Shown here: piece after piece, positions 8,608 to 18,758 of the stretch
How positions within the stretch are numbered: the stretch's first letter is position 1
How the letters are laid out: every line of letters starts with the position of its first letter
From: Flavobacteriales bacterium
Lineage (GTDB): Bacteria; Bacteroidota; Bacteroidia; NS11-12g; UBA9320
Direction: 5' to 3'
Length of the DNA stretch: 64,000 nucleotides
NCBI GenBank assembly: GCA_020635455.1
Contig: JACJZT010000002.1
Coordinates: 533,273 to 597,272 of the forward strand
Translations under genes and position numbers: made by a program
Notes under the pieces: generated by a model
What the model saw: the letters and a program-made list of their open reading frames with translations, nothing else
Told to the model about the DNA's origin: nothing
The model's database searches: none

Positions 8608-9894
8608 ATGAAATTTATCAATAAACTCATGGAAAGCATCAAGGCTTTTCCAAAAAAAACCAAAATTTATCTGAGTATATGGACAGCCATTAACCTGTTA
8701 ATACTCTTCCTCTACATATTTGCAGCAGGAGCCAATATACTAACGGCACTAATATTTTTTATCATGTGGCAGGGAGCGGTAGTATTTTATTACTACTATC
8801 GTTACAACCTTCGCAAACAAAAAAAATATGGAGATTGGTTTGATGCCATCATGTTCGCAGTTTTGGCCGCTACCTTCATCCGCTCGCTTTTCATTGAGGC
8901 TTATCAGATACCGACACCCTCCATGGAAAAATCCTTGCTGGTTGGCGACTTCTTGTTTGTGAGCAAAGTAAATTATGGCGCAAGATTGCCCATGACACCT
9001 CTTTCGGTTCCATTTGCCCATCAAACCCTTCCTATTGGAGAGATCAAGGCATATTCGGATGCTTTAAAGCTTCCTTATTACAGATTACCCGGGTTTCAGA
9101 AGATAAAGAACGGCGATGTCGTTGTTTTTAATTATCCCTTCGAACTTGAAAATCCGGTTGACAAAAAAACAAATTACATTAAAAGGTGTATTGCCATTCC
9201 GGGAGATGAATTAACCATTGTTAACGGAAATATTTTCATCAATTCAAAACGCATGGAAGACCCTCCTGAAAGAGAGTATTCGTATAAAGTGAACACGAAC
9301 GGAACCAGTTTCAACAAAAAACTGCTCGACAAACTTGATATCACCGATAAAGATCCGGTAATGAGCATGTACTGGATGACCGATCAAACTCGGGATGCTT
9401 TGGCAAAAGAAAGCAATGTGTTAAGCATCGACACCCTGATACAGCAAAAGGAATTCCCGGGACAAACCTATCCCGGCTGGCAGGGATTAAATTGGTCGAG
9501 GGATAATTTTGGCCCGATCTATGTTCCTAAAAAAGGAGTAAAGATCCCCATGAACGAAAAGAATTTTTGGTTGTATAAACTTCCGATCGAACAATACGAG
9601 CATGCCGGAAAATTGGAACAAACAGGTGATGGTTTCACACTGAACGGACAAGTTATACAAGAATACACCTTTAAAATGGATTATTATTTTATGATGGGCG
9701 ACAACAGACACAACAGTGAAGATTCAAGGTTCTGGGGATTTGTACCTGAGGACCATATTGTTGGAAAGGCGCTATTCATCTGGTTGTCGATCAAACACGA
9801 TATCACCCGGGCTACCAAACCTGACGGTACCGCATTTGAAAAAAGAAAATTCAAGGGCATCCGATGGAACCGAATATTCAAAGGCATTCATTAA
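8608..9894 (+). CDS. lepB: Signal peptidase I
   Basis: A 428-residue membrane protein. Two N-terminal hydrophobic helices (~22-62) and a third (~79-96) precede the S26 catalytic motif TPSMEKSLLVGD with Ser105. The general-base Lys lies in NYIKRCIAIPGDE (~192), and the last box MGDNRHNSEDSRFWG is at ~363-377. The enzyme removes signal peptides from exported proteins, of which this window encodes many. It is longer than the E. coli enzyme because of an insertion of ~100 residues between the Lys box and the MGDNR box, usual for Bacteroidota LepB. It lies between dapB and fmt. Confidence 0.95.
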   Translation: MKFINKLMESIKAFPKKTKIYLSIWTAINLLILFLYIFAAGANILTALIFFIMWQGAVVFYYYYRYNLRKQKKYGDWFDAIMFAVLAATFIRSLFIEAYQIPTPSMEKSLLVGDFLFVSKVNYGARLPMTPLSVPFAHQTLPIGEIKAYSDALKLPYYRLPGFQKIKNGDVVVFNYPFELENPVDKKTNYIKRCIAIPGDELTIVNGNIFINSKRMEDPPEREYSYKVNTNGTSFNKKLLDKLDITDKDPVMSMYWMTDQTRDALAKESNVLSIDTLIQQKEFPGQTYPGWQGLNWSRDNFGPIYVPKKGVKIPMNEKNFWLYKLPIEQYEHAGKLEQTGDGFTLNGQVIQEYTFKMDYYFMMGDNRHNSEDSRFWGFVPEDHIVGKALFIWLSIKHDITRATKPDGTAFEKRKFKGIRWNRIFKGIH

Positions 9895-9898
9895 TACA

Positions 9899-10801
9899 AT
9901 GCGCATTGTTTTTTATGGCACACCTGATTTTGCCGTAACATCACTTGAAAGAATTCTCGAGGCCGGTTTTAATCTGGTTGCGGTAGTTACCGCACCCGAT
10001 AAACCTTCCGGAAGAGGAATGAAACTCAAATCTTCACCGGTAAAGGAATGTGCGGTAAAACACGGAATACCGGTTTTGCAGCCGCAAAATTTAAAATCGG
10101 ATGAATTTGAAGAGCAACTTAAAAGTCTTGATCCCGACCTGCAAGTGATCATTGCATTTCGAATGCTTCCCGAAAAAGTATGGAATTTTCCGGAGAAGGG
10201 AACTGTAAATCTTCATGCTTCCCTTCTGCCTCAATACAGGGGCGCGGCTCCAATCAACCGGGCCATAATAAACGGAGAAACTGAAACCGGTGTAACTACT
10301 TTTTTTCTGAAGCATGAAATTGATACCGGAGATCTTTTATTGCAAAAAAAAGTAACAATAAACCCTGATGACACTGCAGGAACCCTGCACGATAAACTTA
10401 TGAACGTCGGTGCCGACCTAATGGTAGAAACCTTAAGAGGAATTGTTTCCAACACACTCGAACCGGTTCCACAAAAGGACATACTGAATTTAAAGACCGC
10501 TCCAAAGATCTTTCCCAAAGATTGTGAAATCAACTGGTATACAGAAGGTTTAAAGATCAAAAACCTGATAAGGGGATTATCTCCGTATCCTGGTGCATAC
10601 ACACATCATCAAAACAAGATTTTAAAAATATATTCATGCAGGTTTGAGAAAGGAACCCCATTAAAAGCCGGTGATTTTGAAAAAACAAATTCTTCCACCT
10701 TAAGAATTTCCTGCATGGATGGCTACATATATCCTGAATGGGTGCAGCCGGAGGGTAAACGAAAAATGAACGTTCTGGATTATCTGAATGGATTGAAATG
10801 A
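9899..10801 (+). CDS. fmt: Methionyl-tRNA formyltransferase
   Basis: The ATG at 9899 begins MRIVFYGTPDFAV, the conserved family start; a longer frame from 9716 overlaps lepB in another frame and is not credible. The 300-residue product has DKPSGRGMKL, the catalytic/formyl-THF-binding segment NLHASLLPQYRGAAPINRAI and EIDTGDLL with the catalytic Asp. The C-terminal ~95 residues form the OB-like tRNA-binding domain. It formylates Met-tRNA(fMet) for translation initiation. It starts 4 nt after the lepB stop, so translation is probably coupled. Confidence 0.95.
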   Translation: MRIVFYGTPDFAVTSLERILEAGFNLVAVVTAPDKPSGRGMKLKSSPVKECAVKHGIPVLQPQNLKSDEFEEQLKSLDPDLQVIIAFRMLPEKVWNFPEKGTVNLHASLLPQYRGAAPINRAIINGETETGVTTFFLKHEIDTGDLLLQKKVTINPDDTAGTLHDKLMNVGADLMVETLRGIVSNTLEPVPQKDILNLKTAPKIFPKDCEINWYTEGLKIKNLIRGLSPYPGAYTHHQNKILKIYSCRFEKGTPLKAGDFEKTNSSTLRISCMDGYIYPEWVQPEGKRKMNVLDYLNGLK

Positions 10802-10848
10802 TGCGTTAACCGTTTCCTTAATTTTAACTTAAATTCCGGGCAATAAAC

Positions 10849-13146
10849 TTAATCACGGGGATTTGTAACATTACCCGTAACTTTGAAAGCCGACCAATAA
10901 AAAGGATTGGATGTTGCCTGAGATTTCATCAATTCAAGTTGTGCAAAACGCAAGGCTTCAGCAAGGTTTTTTCCTTCTGAGATGCCATCATAAAAAAGTT
11001 TCATCAAGGTAAAGGTTGCATCATCGCTCACCGACCACAATGAAGAGATCACACTGTTGGCTCCGGCAACCAGAAAAGCCTGCGTTAGCCCAACCGGATT
11101 ATCGTTTGTAACCTTTCCAAGTCCTGTTTGACAAGCACTTAACACAACCATTTTACTTTTAAGCTTTCCGGGAGATTCGTACATTTCGGAAGCATAAACC
11201 GGCCCGTCGGAAAAGGCTACAAACGATTGTAAAACCTTATCGATGTTTGTATAACCATGAGTTGCGAGATGCAAAATATCAAGAGCTTGATCTTTGAACA
11301 AGAGATCCGATCTCACATCCATCTTCATTAAAGGTGTGATATGAAATTTTTCTCCAAGATATTTAATTTCTTTTTCGGTACCGGGCAATGGGGCCAGTTT
11401 CAGGTTGATCACTTTGCCATCGACAGAACTCGGATATATTCCGTTAAAATCCGGATTTCCCAAAACCGAAATTTTAAATGATCCGGTTCCGTTTTTTATG
11501 CTTTTTTGAACATCGAAAACCTGAGAAGAGCTTTTCAGCAATTGACCAAAAGTGAACGAATGCCAGTAACTAATTTGTTTTTCTTCAAGCAGATACTTTC
11601 CTTCAGGAGTTTTTAAAGCGGCAAAAGGCACAAAGTGGAGGTTTTCATCCGGAATTATTATTAAGTTGTTTGCAGAATCCGCTTTCAAAACCTCCCAAAT
11701 ATTTTCCGGTATAATGGCCTTGAACAGATCGCTGTAGGGTTCCAATGAATTGTTTGAATTGACATTAGGCATTTTTACACCCCTTCCTTCAATATATCCT
11801 TCTTTAGAAGATAGCATTTTGTTATTGAAATTGGTCTTATCAATAAGATCGTTGATGTAATGGTTCGAACCTTCCAAAGATTGATGAAAAACCTTTCCTT
11901 TTGAGGTGATAAACCATACCTCAAGGTCATCGAAATAGTGCGAATACATAAGAAAGGATGACCTGTCTGAAGTAACAAGATCGTATATTTCTCCTCCGTT
12001 AACCGTTTGAAGGTAACTATAGGATTGCTGATCGTATTGGTTGATCTTTATTCTGTTATTGAGATGACCTTTTGCCATTAGCTCTGTAAAAACACCGGAT
12101 TTGGCTTTTTCAAGCATTTCTATGGCTCCCTGCAGATCATTTCCGTTAAGCATCAGAAATGACAGATCACGACAAAACAAATTGTAGTATTCGTTTAAGG
12201 CATAAGAAGATTCCAGAGCCAGAATTCCGGTTGATCTCATGGTTATACCTCTTAAATACTCAAAATGGGCAATAACGTATTTGTACAATTCCTGAAGAAC
12301 GGAATTGTTATTAAAAAGTGCTAACGAAGGCCTTAATTTACGATAAGCATCCATAAGGGAATCAAATTGAATCTTTTCATTTTGAAAGAGAATTTCCTCA
12401 AGCGATACTTGTGTAAGGTTTTCGAGTAAACCATGCATTAAATAATCGTTAGGGGTTTCATCCTTATTCAGTTTATCGAGCATCACCCGTCTGCCCTTTA
12501 CCCAATTTCCGGATAAGTTCAATAATCTCGTATAGCATAAAAAAACTTTATCAGCCTGGAAGGATTCGCCTTCTGAAAATGCTACCATAGCATCACTATA
12601 TCGGTTCAAAATCGCTTTCGCATCCTTTTGGATGGTCGTGTTGACCCACTGTTTTTGTGGACTGCTTGTTTCAGACCTTAATAAATTCTGCACAATAAAA
12701 ATATTGCCCGATAAAATGCGGCAACCTTCGGCATCGAGATATTTGGTTACCAATGGAAAAGCGAACCGGTAACACAGATAAGCTTCATAAAGTTTCTGAT
12801 CTTTTCTGTATTGCACACCTTTATTTACCAGATTGCGGGCAATGCGCATAAGGGCATCCTTACATTCGGGCAGGTTGAGCGGGTGTGAATTCAGGACTGA
12901 ATCAAAATTAGAGGTCAGGTCGATGTTGACCAGGCCCTTAAAGGCAGGACACATTTCTGTTATGCCGGTTTCTTCTATTTGCGTAAAAATAATTCCATAT
13001 CCACCTTTTTCAGCTGCTTCCTTTAACCTTTCCAGGGTTTGTGCATTTGATAACACAGAACTTGCCAAAATCAGAAACAATAAGATTGCTTGTTTTTTAA
13101 CAGGTTTTATTGGGTTTAGAAAGAACATTTTATTTGTTTTTTTCAT
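10849..13146 (-). CDS. Exported CHAT-domain (caspase-like) protein
   Basis: A 765-residue protein with an N-terminal hydrophobic segment (~residues 18-36, ending near SNAQ) that should direct export. Residues ~40-390 are helical with repeat-like features (KLYEAYLCYRFAFPLVTKYLDAE, AIEMLEKAKSG) resembling TPRs. The C-terminal ~300 residues are a CHAT domain: LHLATHGYTN holds the catalytic His (about 630), and VVLSACQTGLGKV the catalytic Cys (about 672), followed by GLTQAFLVAGANSVISSLW. The His-Cys dyad is intact, so protease activity is plausible. It is transcribed divergently from the giant repeat protein at 13253, with 106 nt between. A substrate relation between the two is only inference. 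Confidence 0.87.
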   Translation of the reverse strand: MKKTNKMFFLNPIKPVKKQAILLFLILASSVLSNAQTLERLKEAAEKGGYGIIFTQIEETGITEMCPAFKGLVNIDLTSNFDSVLNSHPLNLPECKDALMRIARNLVNKGVQYRKDQKLYEAYLCYRFAFPLVTKYLDAEGCRILSGNIFIVQNLLRSETSSPQKQWVNTTIQKDAKAILNRYSDAMVAFSEGESFQADKVFLCYTRLLNLSGNWVKGRRVMLDKLNKDETPNDYLMHGLLENLTQVSLEEILFQNEKIQFDSLMDAYRKLRPSLALFNNNSVLQELYKYVIAHFEYLRGITMRSTGILALESSYALNEYYNLFCRDLSFLMLNGNDLQGAIEMLEKAKSGVFTELMAKGHLNNRIKINQYDQQSYSYLQTVNGGEIYDLVTSDRSSFLMYSHYFDDLEVWFITSKGKVFHQSLEGSNHYINDLIDKTNFNNKMLSSKEGYIEGRGVKMPNVNSNNSLEPYSDLFKAIIPENIWEVLKADSANNLIIIPDENLHFVPFAALKTPEGKYLLEEKQISYWHSFTFGQLLKSSSQVFDVQKSIKNGTGSFKISVLGNPDFNGIYPSSVDGKVINLKLAPLPGTEKEIKYLGEKFHITPLMKMDVRSDLLFKDQALDILHLATHGYTNIDKVLQSFVAFSDGPVYASEMYESPGKLKSKMVVLSACQTGLGKVTNDNPVGLTQAFLVAGANSVISSLWSVSDDATFTLMKLFYDGISEGKNLAEALRFAQLELMKSQATSNPFYWSAFKVTGNVTNPRD

Positions 13147-13252
13147 CAGGGAGTTAATTTGTTTAAATTCTTAATCTTACATAAGATTAAACTTGAGCAA
13201 GATATATTTTTTGACATAATATTTTTTATTTTTGATCTGAAATCACAAAGCC

Positions 13253-16200
13253 ATGAAAAATATTCTATGTTTAATGATCCTGCTATGCACAGTTATTGCC
13301 TATGGTCAAAAACAGGAGTCGGAGCCGAATAATTCGTTCAATACAGCAAATTTTGTCCCTTCGGATTCGAGTTTATCGGGAAGTGTAAATAACACGACCG
13401 ATGTGTATGATTATTTGAGGATAAGCACTTCCAATGACGGGACCGTTACGCTAATTCTTTCTGCTAAAAATACAGGCGTTTCAACTGGTTACGCTTATCT
13501 TTATGGGTACGACAGCAGAAAGAATGGCGGACAGATCCTGGCTAAGTATGTTGCAAACAGTTCAACCGTGGGCATTGGGGTCACGGTTTATGATACCATA
13601 AATCTCTATGGAATGCAGAGAGACAGTCTTTATTTCCGAATTGAAGCCAGTACTTCTTTTGCCTATAACTTTAAATACATTTTAAACGATATAAGCACCA
13701 ATGATTCAGAGCCGAACAACGGATTTGCCGAAGCTTTGCCCATACTTGAAAATGACTTGAAGCAAGGCCATATCGGGTATTATTCAGGAGGCGGTTTTGA
13801 CGTAAGTGATTATTATCGAACCGTCTTAAAAAAAGACGGAACCGTTATACTTTACATTGAAGGCACCAACACAAGTTCTCAGACGGGATATATGTATTTA
13901 TACAGTTTTGATGGAAGAAGAAACGGTGGGCAAATACTGAGTAAATATGTTGCTAACAATTCAACAGTAGGAGGCTTTAAAACGGTATACGACACAATAC
14001 TCTTATTTGGAAAGGCGGTGGATACCCTCTATTTCAGACTTGATGGGATCAAATCCTTTAAATATAAAATTCATTATGAAATAATTGACACCAGTTTAAA
14101 TGATGCAGAACCCAATAACGACTTTGATGAAGCCATAACTTTGAATACAGGCGAAATAAAGGTCGGGCACATTTCGTACGTAGCTTCCGGGGCACCGGAT
14201 TATTATGATTATTATAGGATAACACCGGCAAAAGACGGTACCATTCGGTTACTTTTAGGAGGAACCAATCTGGGGGGTGGTACCGGATACATGTATTTTT
14301 ACGGTTTTGACAGCAGAAGGAATGGTGGGCAAATCCTGTCAAAATACGTAGCTAACAATTCCACGGTAAACAACTATCAGAACATAACAGATACCATTTA
14401 TTTATTTGGCCGAGCAAAAGACACCCTTTTCTTCCGGCTTGAAGCGAACAGGTCGTTTAAATACAGTATACAATATGAAATCCTGGACACAAGTTTGAAC
14501 GATCCCGAACCGAACAATACTTTTAATACGGCCATTAGTATAAGCCACTTAGAGGAAAAAGTGGGTCATGTGGGATACGTTTCAGGTGGTGTTTCAGATG
14601 TTAGCGACTATTATCGATCCTGGAGTCCCAAGGATGGAACGGTACGCCTTATTCTCAGCGGAACCAATTTGGGAGGCAAAACAGGTTACATGTACGTTTA
14701 CGGATTTGACGGAAGAAAGAACGGAGGACAAATTTTATCAAAATATGTGGCGAACTCTTCAACGGTACAGCACAATCAAACAGTTTACGACACCATATAT
14801 TTATTTGGAAGAGCTTCAGATACCCTTTATTTCAGAATTGATGCCAGTACAGCCTTTAAATACAAAATTCGCTATGAGCTGATCGATACCAGTCAGAACG
14901 ATGCCGAGCCCAATAATACATTCGCAGAGGCAATCTCCATTCAACATAAGGAGCTAAAGGTAGGGCATGTTGGATACATCGCCTCCGGTGTAAATGATGC
15001 GAGTGATTATTACAAAACGGTAAGCCCATTTGATGGAACCATGCGTATAATAATAAATGGTTTGAACGTGGGAGGACAAACCGGTTATATGTATATTTAT
15101 GCCTTCGACCAAAGGAAAAACGGTGGACAAATCCTGGCAAGGTATATCGACAACAATTCTACCGTTGCAGCCTATACAACTGTTACCGATACCATCTACC
15201 TTTTTGGAAGAGCTGTTGATACGGTCTATTTCAGGGTTGACGCCAATAAGGCTTTTCAATATTCAATAAAATACGAGATCCTTGATTCGAGTAAAAACGA
15301 TTCCGAACCCAATAACACCTTCGACAACGCCATAGACATGGTTCAATTTACAAAATATTCAGGGCATACCGGATATTTTTCTGCAGGTGTGGCAGATGCA
15401 ATTGATTACTACCGAATGGTATTACCTGATGACGGAACGGTGAAAATTAACATTCAGGGTATAAACAAAGGGGGTGGAACCGGATACATGTACGTTTATG
15501 GCTATGATTCCCGAAAAGGTGCAGGTCAGATCTATGCCCGTTATTTAAACAATTCTTCAACCATTGCCAACGATGGTGTCATAAACGACTCGATCTATTT
15601 TTTCTGCAGAGGTAAAGACACAGTCTATCTCCGTATTGAAAGCAACAGGGCCTTTCAATATCAGCTGGTTTATCAAATGATACAGCAAAGTCCAAAGGAT
15701 AATGAGCCGAACAATACTTTCAGCCAGTCGACGAACATCAATGTACAAAATAAGTACAACGGGCACCTCAAATATTCTTTTGGTACCTATCTGGACGATG
15801 ATGATTACTACAAAATTGTGATCCCACCCAAAGGATCCTTAAGTTTGGCCATCAATGCAAGCAATACCGGAGGAGGAAACGGGTATCTTTATTTGTACAT
15901 GTACGACAAGCGGAGGGCCGGAGGACAGATCTATGCCAATTACGTTGCAAAAACCAGCACGGTCGGGGCCGGACAGACCATCATCGACACCATCCAGCTT
16001 CCGTGCCTAACCAGCGATACAGTGTATTTGCGTTTTGTTTCAAGCAGTTGCTTTTCGTATAGTTTCAATACCTGGTTCGTTGACAGGCAACCCGTTGCAA
16101 GCACCGAAAACGAAAGATTGGGAAATACCGTCGGTTTCAGACCTAAATTATTCAATGCGACGGATTTTACCTGGGATTTTGGAGATGGCACAAAAAGTAC

Positions 16201-18712
16201 CTTGAAATTTCCATTAAAAACATATGGTATCGGTAATTATACCGCACGCTTGATCGTAACCAACAGTTTCTGCAATTTTAAAGATACAGCCAGTGAAGAT
16301 TTCGAAATAAAAGGTATCGAATATTACACTCCCGATTCTTCAGGATCCGGAGGTGATGCAAGCATTACCTTTTTTGGAGGTGGTCTTGATACTTCAACCA
16401 CAGTTTATCTGAGCAAAGGAGGAACCGATTTCTCCCCCGTAGTGAAATTTACCAATGCAAAACATACGCAACTCGAAGCAATTTTCGATCTGCATTTAAT
16501 TGATGAAGGTCTCTATGATCTGAGCATACAAATTCCGGGAGAACCTCTTACCGTTTATAAAAACGGGTTTAAAGTTGACAAATTCAGATATCCTTATACA
16601 TGGTCAGAAGTAGTGGCTCCAAGCAGATGGAGGATCAACGTTGATAACAAGTTTAAATTGATGGTTGGTAATAAAGGAAATGTAAGTGCTGCAGGTGTTC
16701 TGGTGGCACTGGCATGGCCAAAGACCCTAGATTTGAAATTCGACACAAAATTCTTCAAACCTCCGGCCAGCGGCAAGTACACCATTGATATAGACGGAAA
16801 GAATTACACCTTTGATTATAAGGATATTCAAAGGTATTATGCAGATACTTTTGTTACAACCACTGCAATCGATTCGCTCAATGGCAAAGCTTTTGACGGG
16901 TATATCCGTATTCTGATGATCCCTAGGATAGGTGCGGGAACAACCTTTGAAATACCACTCATTGCCAGAGCAACGAAATCCACTTCTCAAAATTTCGTTA
17001 CCTACACCTTTAAGCCAAACTTATTCGGATCTTGTGGAAGTGGTTCATGGGCCGATGCTTCTGAAAACATTGCCATTGAGGCCTTAGATTTGCTTGATAT
17101 GGGTGTAAGCGCATCTCCGGCACTGGAAAAGTCGCCGGTAGGTTTACTGGTAAAAGCCACCAAAGGAACTACCAAACACATGGCTAACCTTGGCCAGGCA
17201 ATGGGGGCCTTTTACAATTATGCAACCGGTGTAACACCGGATATTTATTCATCCTTACCTGCAGACTATATGCAAAATGTATCTGCCGGGAATGCCCAGG
17301 TTGGTTCTGCAGTTCTTGATTTTGCAATTGATAAAGCCGCAGGAAAGGCAATGGACAATGCATTTATGGGTCAAACAAACCGTTTGAACAAACATATCGC
17401 TACTCCCGGAGCAACCTCAAAATCGATTGAATTTGCCATCGACAACATCAACGACATCAACGATCTGCGCCAGATGATGCGCGATATGTACAAAGGAGCA
17501 AAAGATCTAAAAACTCTGAATGACAAACTGAACCGCCTTGGTGAACTTTTGAAAGACTGTCCGGAACTTAAAAAGCAGTACGATGAACTTAAAGATCAGC
17601 TAAACAAGGACATGGAAATAAGAAATCCTAAAGAAACCAAGACCAATTCGGTAACTTCCATGGACCCGAATGCAATTTACGGCCCTGCAGGAGTTGATAA
17701 CACCCAGTTCATTAACAGTGGCGACCGGCAACCCTTCCTGGTTACTTTTGAGAATGTGGATACGGCCAAAGCCGCAGCACAAATCGTTTTGGTAAGAGAT
17801 ACCCTAGACAAAACAAAATTCGATCTCGGCACTTTTGAATTCGTTGATTATACGGTTGGGGTCCGAACCTTCAACATTCCAAAAGGCCGAAAGGAATTTG
17901 TACTTGAAGACAGTTTGAGCCCTGACATGCATGTAAGGGTCAATGGAGAACTGGACAGTAGTAACGGAGTAATCACCATTCAAATGACGGCAATTGATCC
18001 ATTAACCGGAGATTTGCCTGTATTTGAAGGATTTTTACCACCAAACGTAAATAAACCGGAAGGCGAAGGTTCATTCTCCTATACCATTTTGCCGAAACTT
18101 CCCTTAAACGATGGAACTGTGTTCAGAAACAGAGCAAGCATAGTTTTTGATTCGAATGAACCCATCATGACCAATACCTGGGAAAACATACTTGATATCA
18201 ACCCTCCCACAAGTTCTGTTACAGCAACCGTAAACGATACAACGAATATAATTACACTGCGGTTCACAGGTAGCGATGCCACCTCCGGAGTAGGGTTTTA
18301 CAACCTTTATGTAAATGTTGATGACAAAGAATGGCTGGCTTTCGGGGGGTCACACGGAGAAGATCTTGAACTGACGGGAGAACCCGGTAAAACTTACGGG
18401 TTCTATTCCGTAGCCAACGATAAGGTAGGAAACGTTGAATCGAAAATGGCCATGGAAGAATCGAGGATCGTTATGAAACCGGCGGCGGGCAAAAAACTTG
18501 TGATCAGACCCAATCCGGGAGATGATGTAATTAACATTGACGGGATGAGAGCCTATGAGGAATACAGAATTAGTGACCTAATGGGAAGGATCATTCTTAA
18601 GGAAAGCATAAGCAATTCAGACAGCATCGATGTAAGCATGCTGAAGTCTGGGATTTACATCGTTACCGTTTATGGAAGCGATAAACAATCCATGAAGCTG
18701 ATGAAACGTTAA
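13253..18712 (+). CDS. Giant secreted repeat protein with PKD domain and T9SS sorting domain, 1819 aa
   Basis: The signal peptide ends near AYGQ (residue ~19). Then come seven tandem ~133-residue domains, each beginning with D-x-EPNN-x-F and containing DYYR, DGT, TGYMYxY, GGQI and YVANxST motifs (residues ~24-943), resembling pre-peptidase C-terminal (PPC) beta-sandwich domains. A PKD-like domain follows (FTWDFGDGTKST, ~residues 970-984). The middle has a helical stretch (~1360-1450), then a DUF7619-like region with RASIVFDSNEPI. The end (RPNPGDDVINI ... LKSGIYIVTVYGS ... KLMKR) is a type A T9SS C-terminal signal, so the protein should be exported and attached to the surface or released. No catalytic domain is evident; adhesion or gliding is a possible role. 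Confidence 0.9.
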   Translation: MKNILCLMILLCTVIAYGQKQESEPNNSFNTANFVPSDSSLSGSVNNTTDVYDYLRISTSNDGTVTLILSAKNTGVSTGYAYLYGYDSRKNGGQILAKYVANSSTVGIGVTVYDTINLYGMQRDSLYFRIEASTSFAYNFKYILNDISTNDSEPNNGFAEALPILENDLKQGHIGYYSGGGFDVSDYYRTVLKKDGTVILYIEGTNTSSQTGYMYLYSFDGRRNGGQILSKYVANNSTVGGFKTVYDTILLFGKAVDTLYFRLDGIKSFKYKIHYEIIDTSLNDAEPNNDFDEAITLNTGEIKVGHISYVASGAPDYYDYYRITPAKDGTIRLLLGGTNLGGGTGYMYFYGFDSRRNGGQILSKYVANNSTVNNYQNITDTIYLFGRAKDTLFFRLEANRSFKYSIQYEILDTSLNDPEPNNTFNTAISISHLEEKVGHVGYVSGGVSDVSDYYRSWSPKDGTVRLILSGTNLGGKTGYMYVYGFDGRKNGGQILSKYVANSSTVQHNQTVYDTIYLFGRASDTLYFRIDASTAFKYKIRYELIDTSQNDAEPNNTFAEAISIQHKELKVGHVGYIASGVNDASDYYKTVSPFDGTMRIIINGLNVGGQTGYMYIYAFDQRKNGGQILARYIDNNSTVAAYTTVTDTIYLFGRAVDTVYFRVDANKAFQYSIKYEILDSSKNDSEPNNTFDNAIDMVQFTKYSGHTGYFSAGVADAIDYYRMVLPDDGTVKINIQGINKGGGTGYMYVYGYDSRKGAGQIYARYLNNSSTIANDGVINDSIYFFCRGKDTVYLRIESNRAFQYQLVYQMIQQSPKDNEPNNTFSQSTNINVQNKYNGHLKYSFGTYLDDDDYYKIVIPPKGSLSLAINASNTGGGNGYLYLYMYDKRRAGGQIYANYVAKTSTVGAGQTIIDTIQLPCLTSDTVYLRFVSSSCFSYSFNTWFVDRQPVASTENERLGNTVGFRPKLFNATDFTWDFGDGTKSTLKFPLKTYGIGNYTARLIVTNSFCNFKDTASEDFEIKGIEYYTPDSSGSGGDASITFFGGGLDTSTTVYLSKGGTDFSPVVKFTNAKHTQLEAIFDLHLIDEGLYDLSIQIPGEPLTVYKNGFKVDKFRYPYTWSEVVAPSRWRINVDNKFKLMVGNKGNVSAAGVLVALAWPKTLDLKFDTKFFKPPASGKYTIDIDGKNYTFDYKDIQRYYADTFVTTTAIDSLNGKAFDGYIRILMIPRIGAGTTFEIPLIARATKSTSQNFVTYTFKPNLFGSCGSGSWADASENIAIEALDLLDMGVSASPALEKSPVGLLVKATKGTTKHMANLGQAMGAFYNYATGVTPDIYSSLPADYMQNVSAGNAQVGSAVLDFAIDKAAGKAMDNAFMGQTNRLNKHIATPGATSKSIEFAIDNINDINDLRQMMRDMYKGAKDLKTLNDKLNRLGELLKDCPELKKQYDELKDQLNKDMEIRNPKETKTNSVTSMDPNAIYGPAGVDNTQFINSGDRQPFLVTFENVDTAKAAAQIVLVRDTLDKTKFDLGTFEFVDYTVGVRTFNIPKGRKEFVLEDSLSPDMHVRVNGELDSSNGVITIQMTAIDPLTGDLPVFEGFLPPNVNKPEGEGSFSYTILPKLPLNDGTVFRNRASIVFDSNEPIMTNTWENILDINPPTSSVTATVNDTTNIITLRFTGSDATSGVGFYNLYVNVDDKEWLAFGGSHGEDLELTGEPGKTYGFYSVANDKVGNVESKMAMEESRIVMKPAAGKKLVIRPNPGDDVINIDGMRAYEEYRISDLMGRIILKESISNSDSIDVSMLKSGIYIVTVYGSDKQSMKLMKR
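13316..16083 (+). repeat. Seven in-frame ~399-bp coding repeats
   Basis: The EPNN codons of successive repeats start at 13322, 13709, 14108, 14507, 14906, 15305 and 15704. The first interval is 387 bp and the other five are exactly 399 bp (133 codons), so repeats 2 to 6 have no length change. Repeats 1 and 7 are the most diverged. The regular length with limited divergence points to duplication and possible recombination-driven copy-number change. Confidence 0.9.
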
Positions 18713-18758
18713 GAATTAAAATGCGTTAAACCAGTTTCTTACTTCATCGTTTGGAGAA

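Noticed and set aside
9716..9898. N-terminal extension of fmt by 61 codons
   Set aside because: It overlaps lepB in another frame; MRIVFYGTPDF at 9899 is the family start.
13211..13234. TTG...TATTTTTG upstream of the giant repeat gene as a promoter
   Set aside because: The spacer is only 13 nt, far from the 19-20 nt of the good matches, and the region is so AT-rich that such motifs arise by chance.
13316..16083. Regular repeats as a possible CRISPR array
   Set aside because: Units are 399 bp, in frame and encode homologous protein domains; there are no short repeats with unique spacers. No CRISPR array or cas gene is seen in the window.
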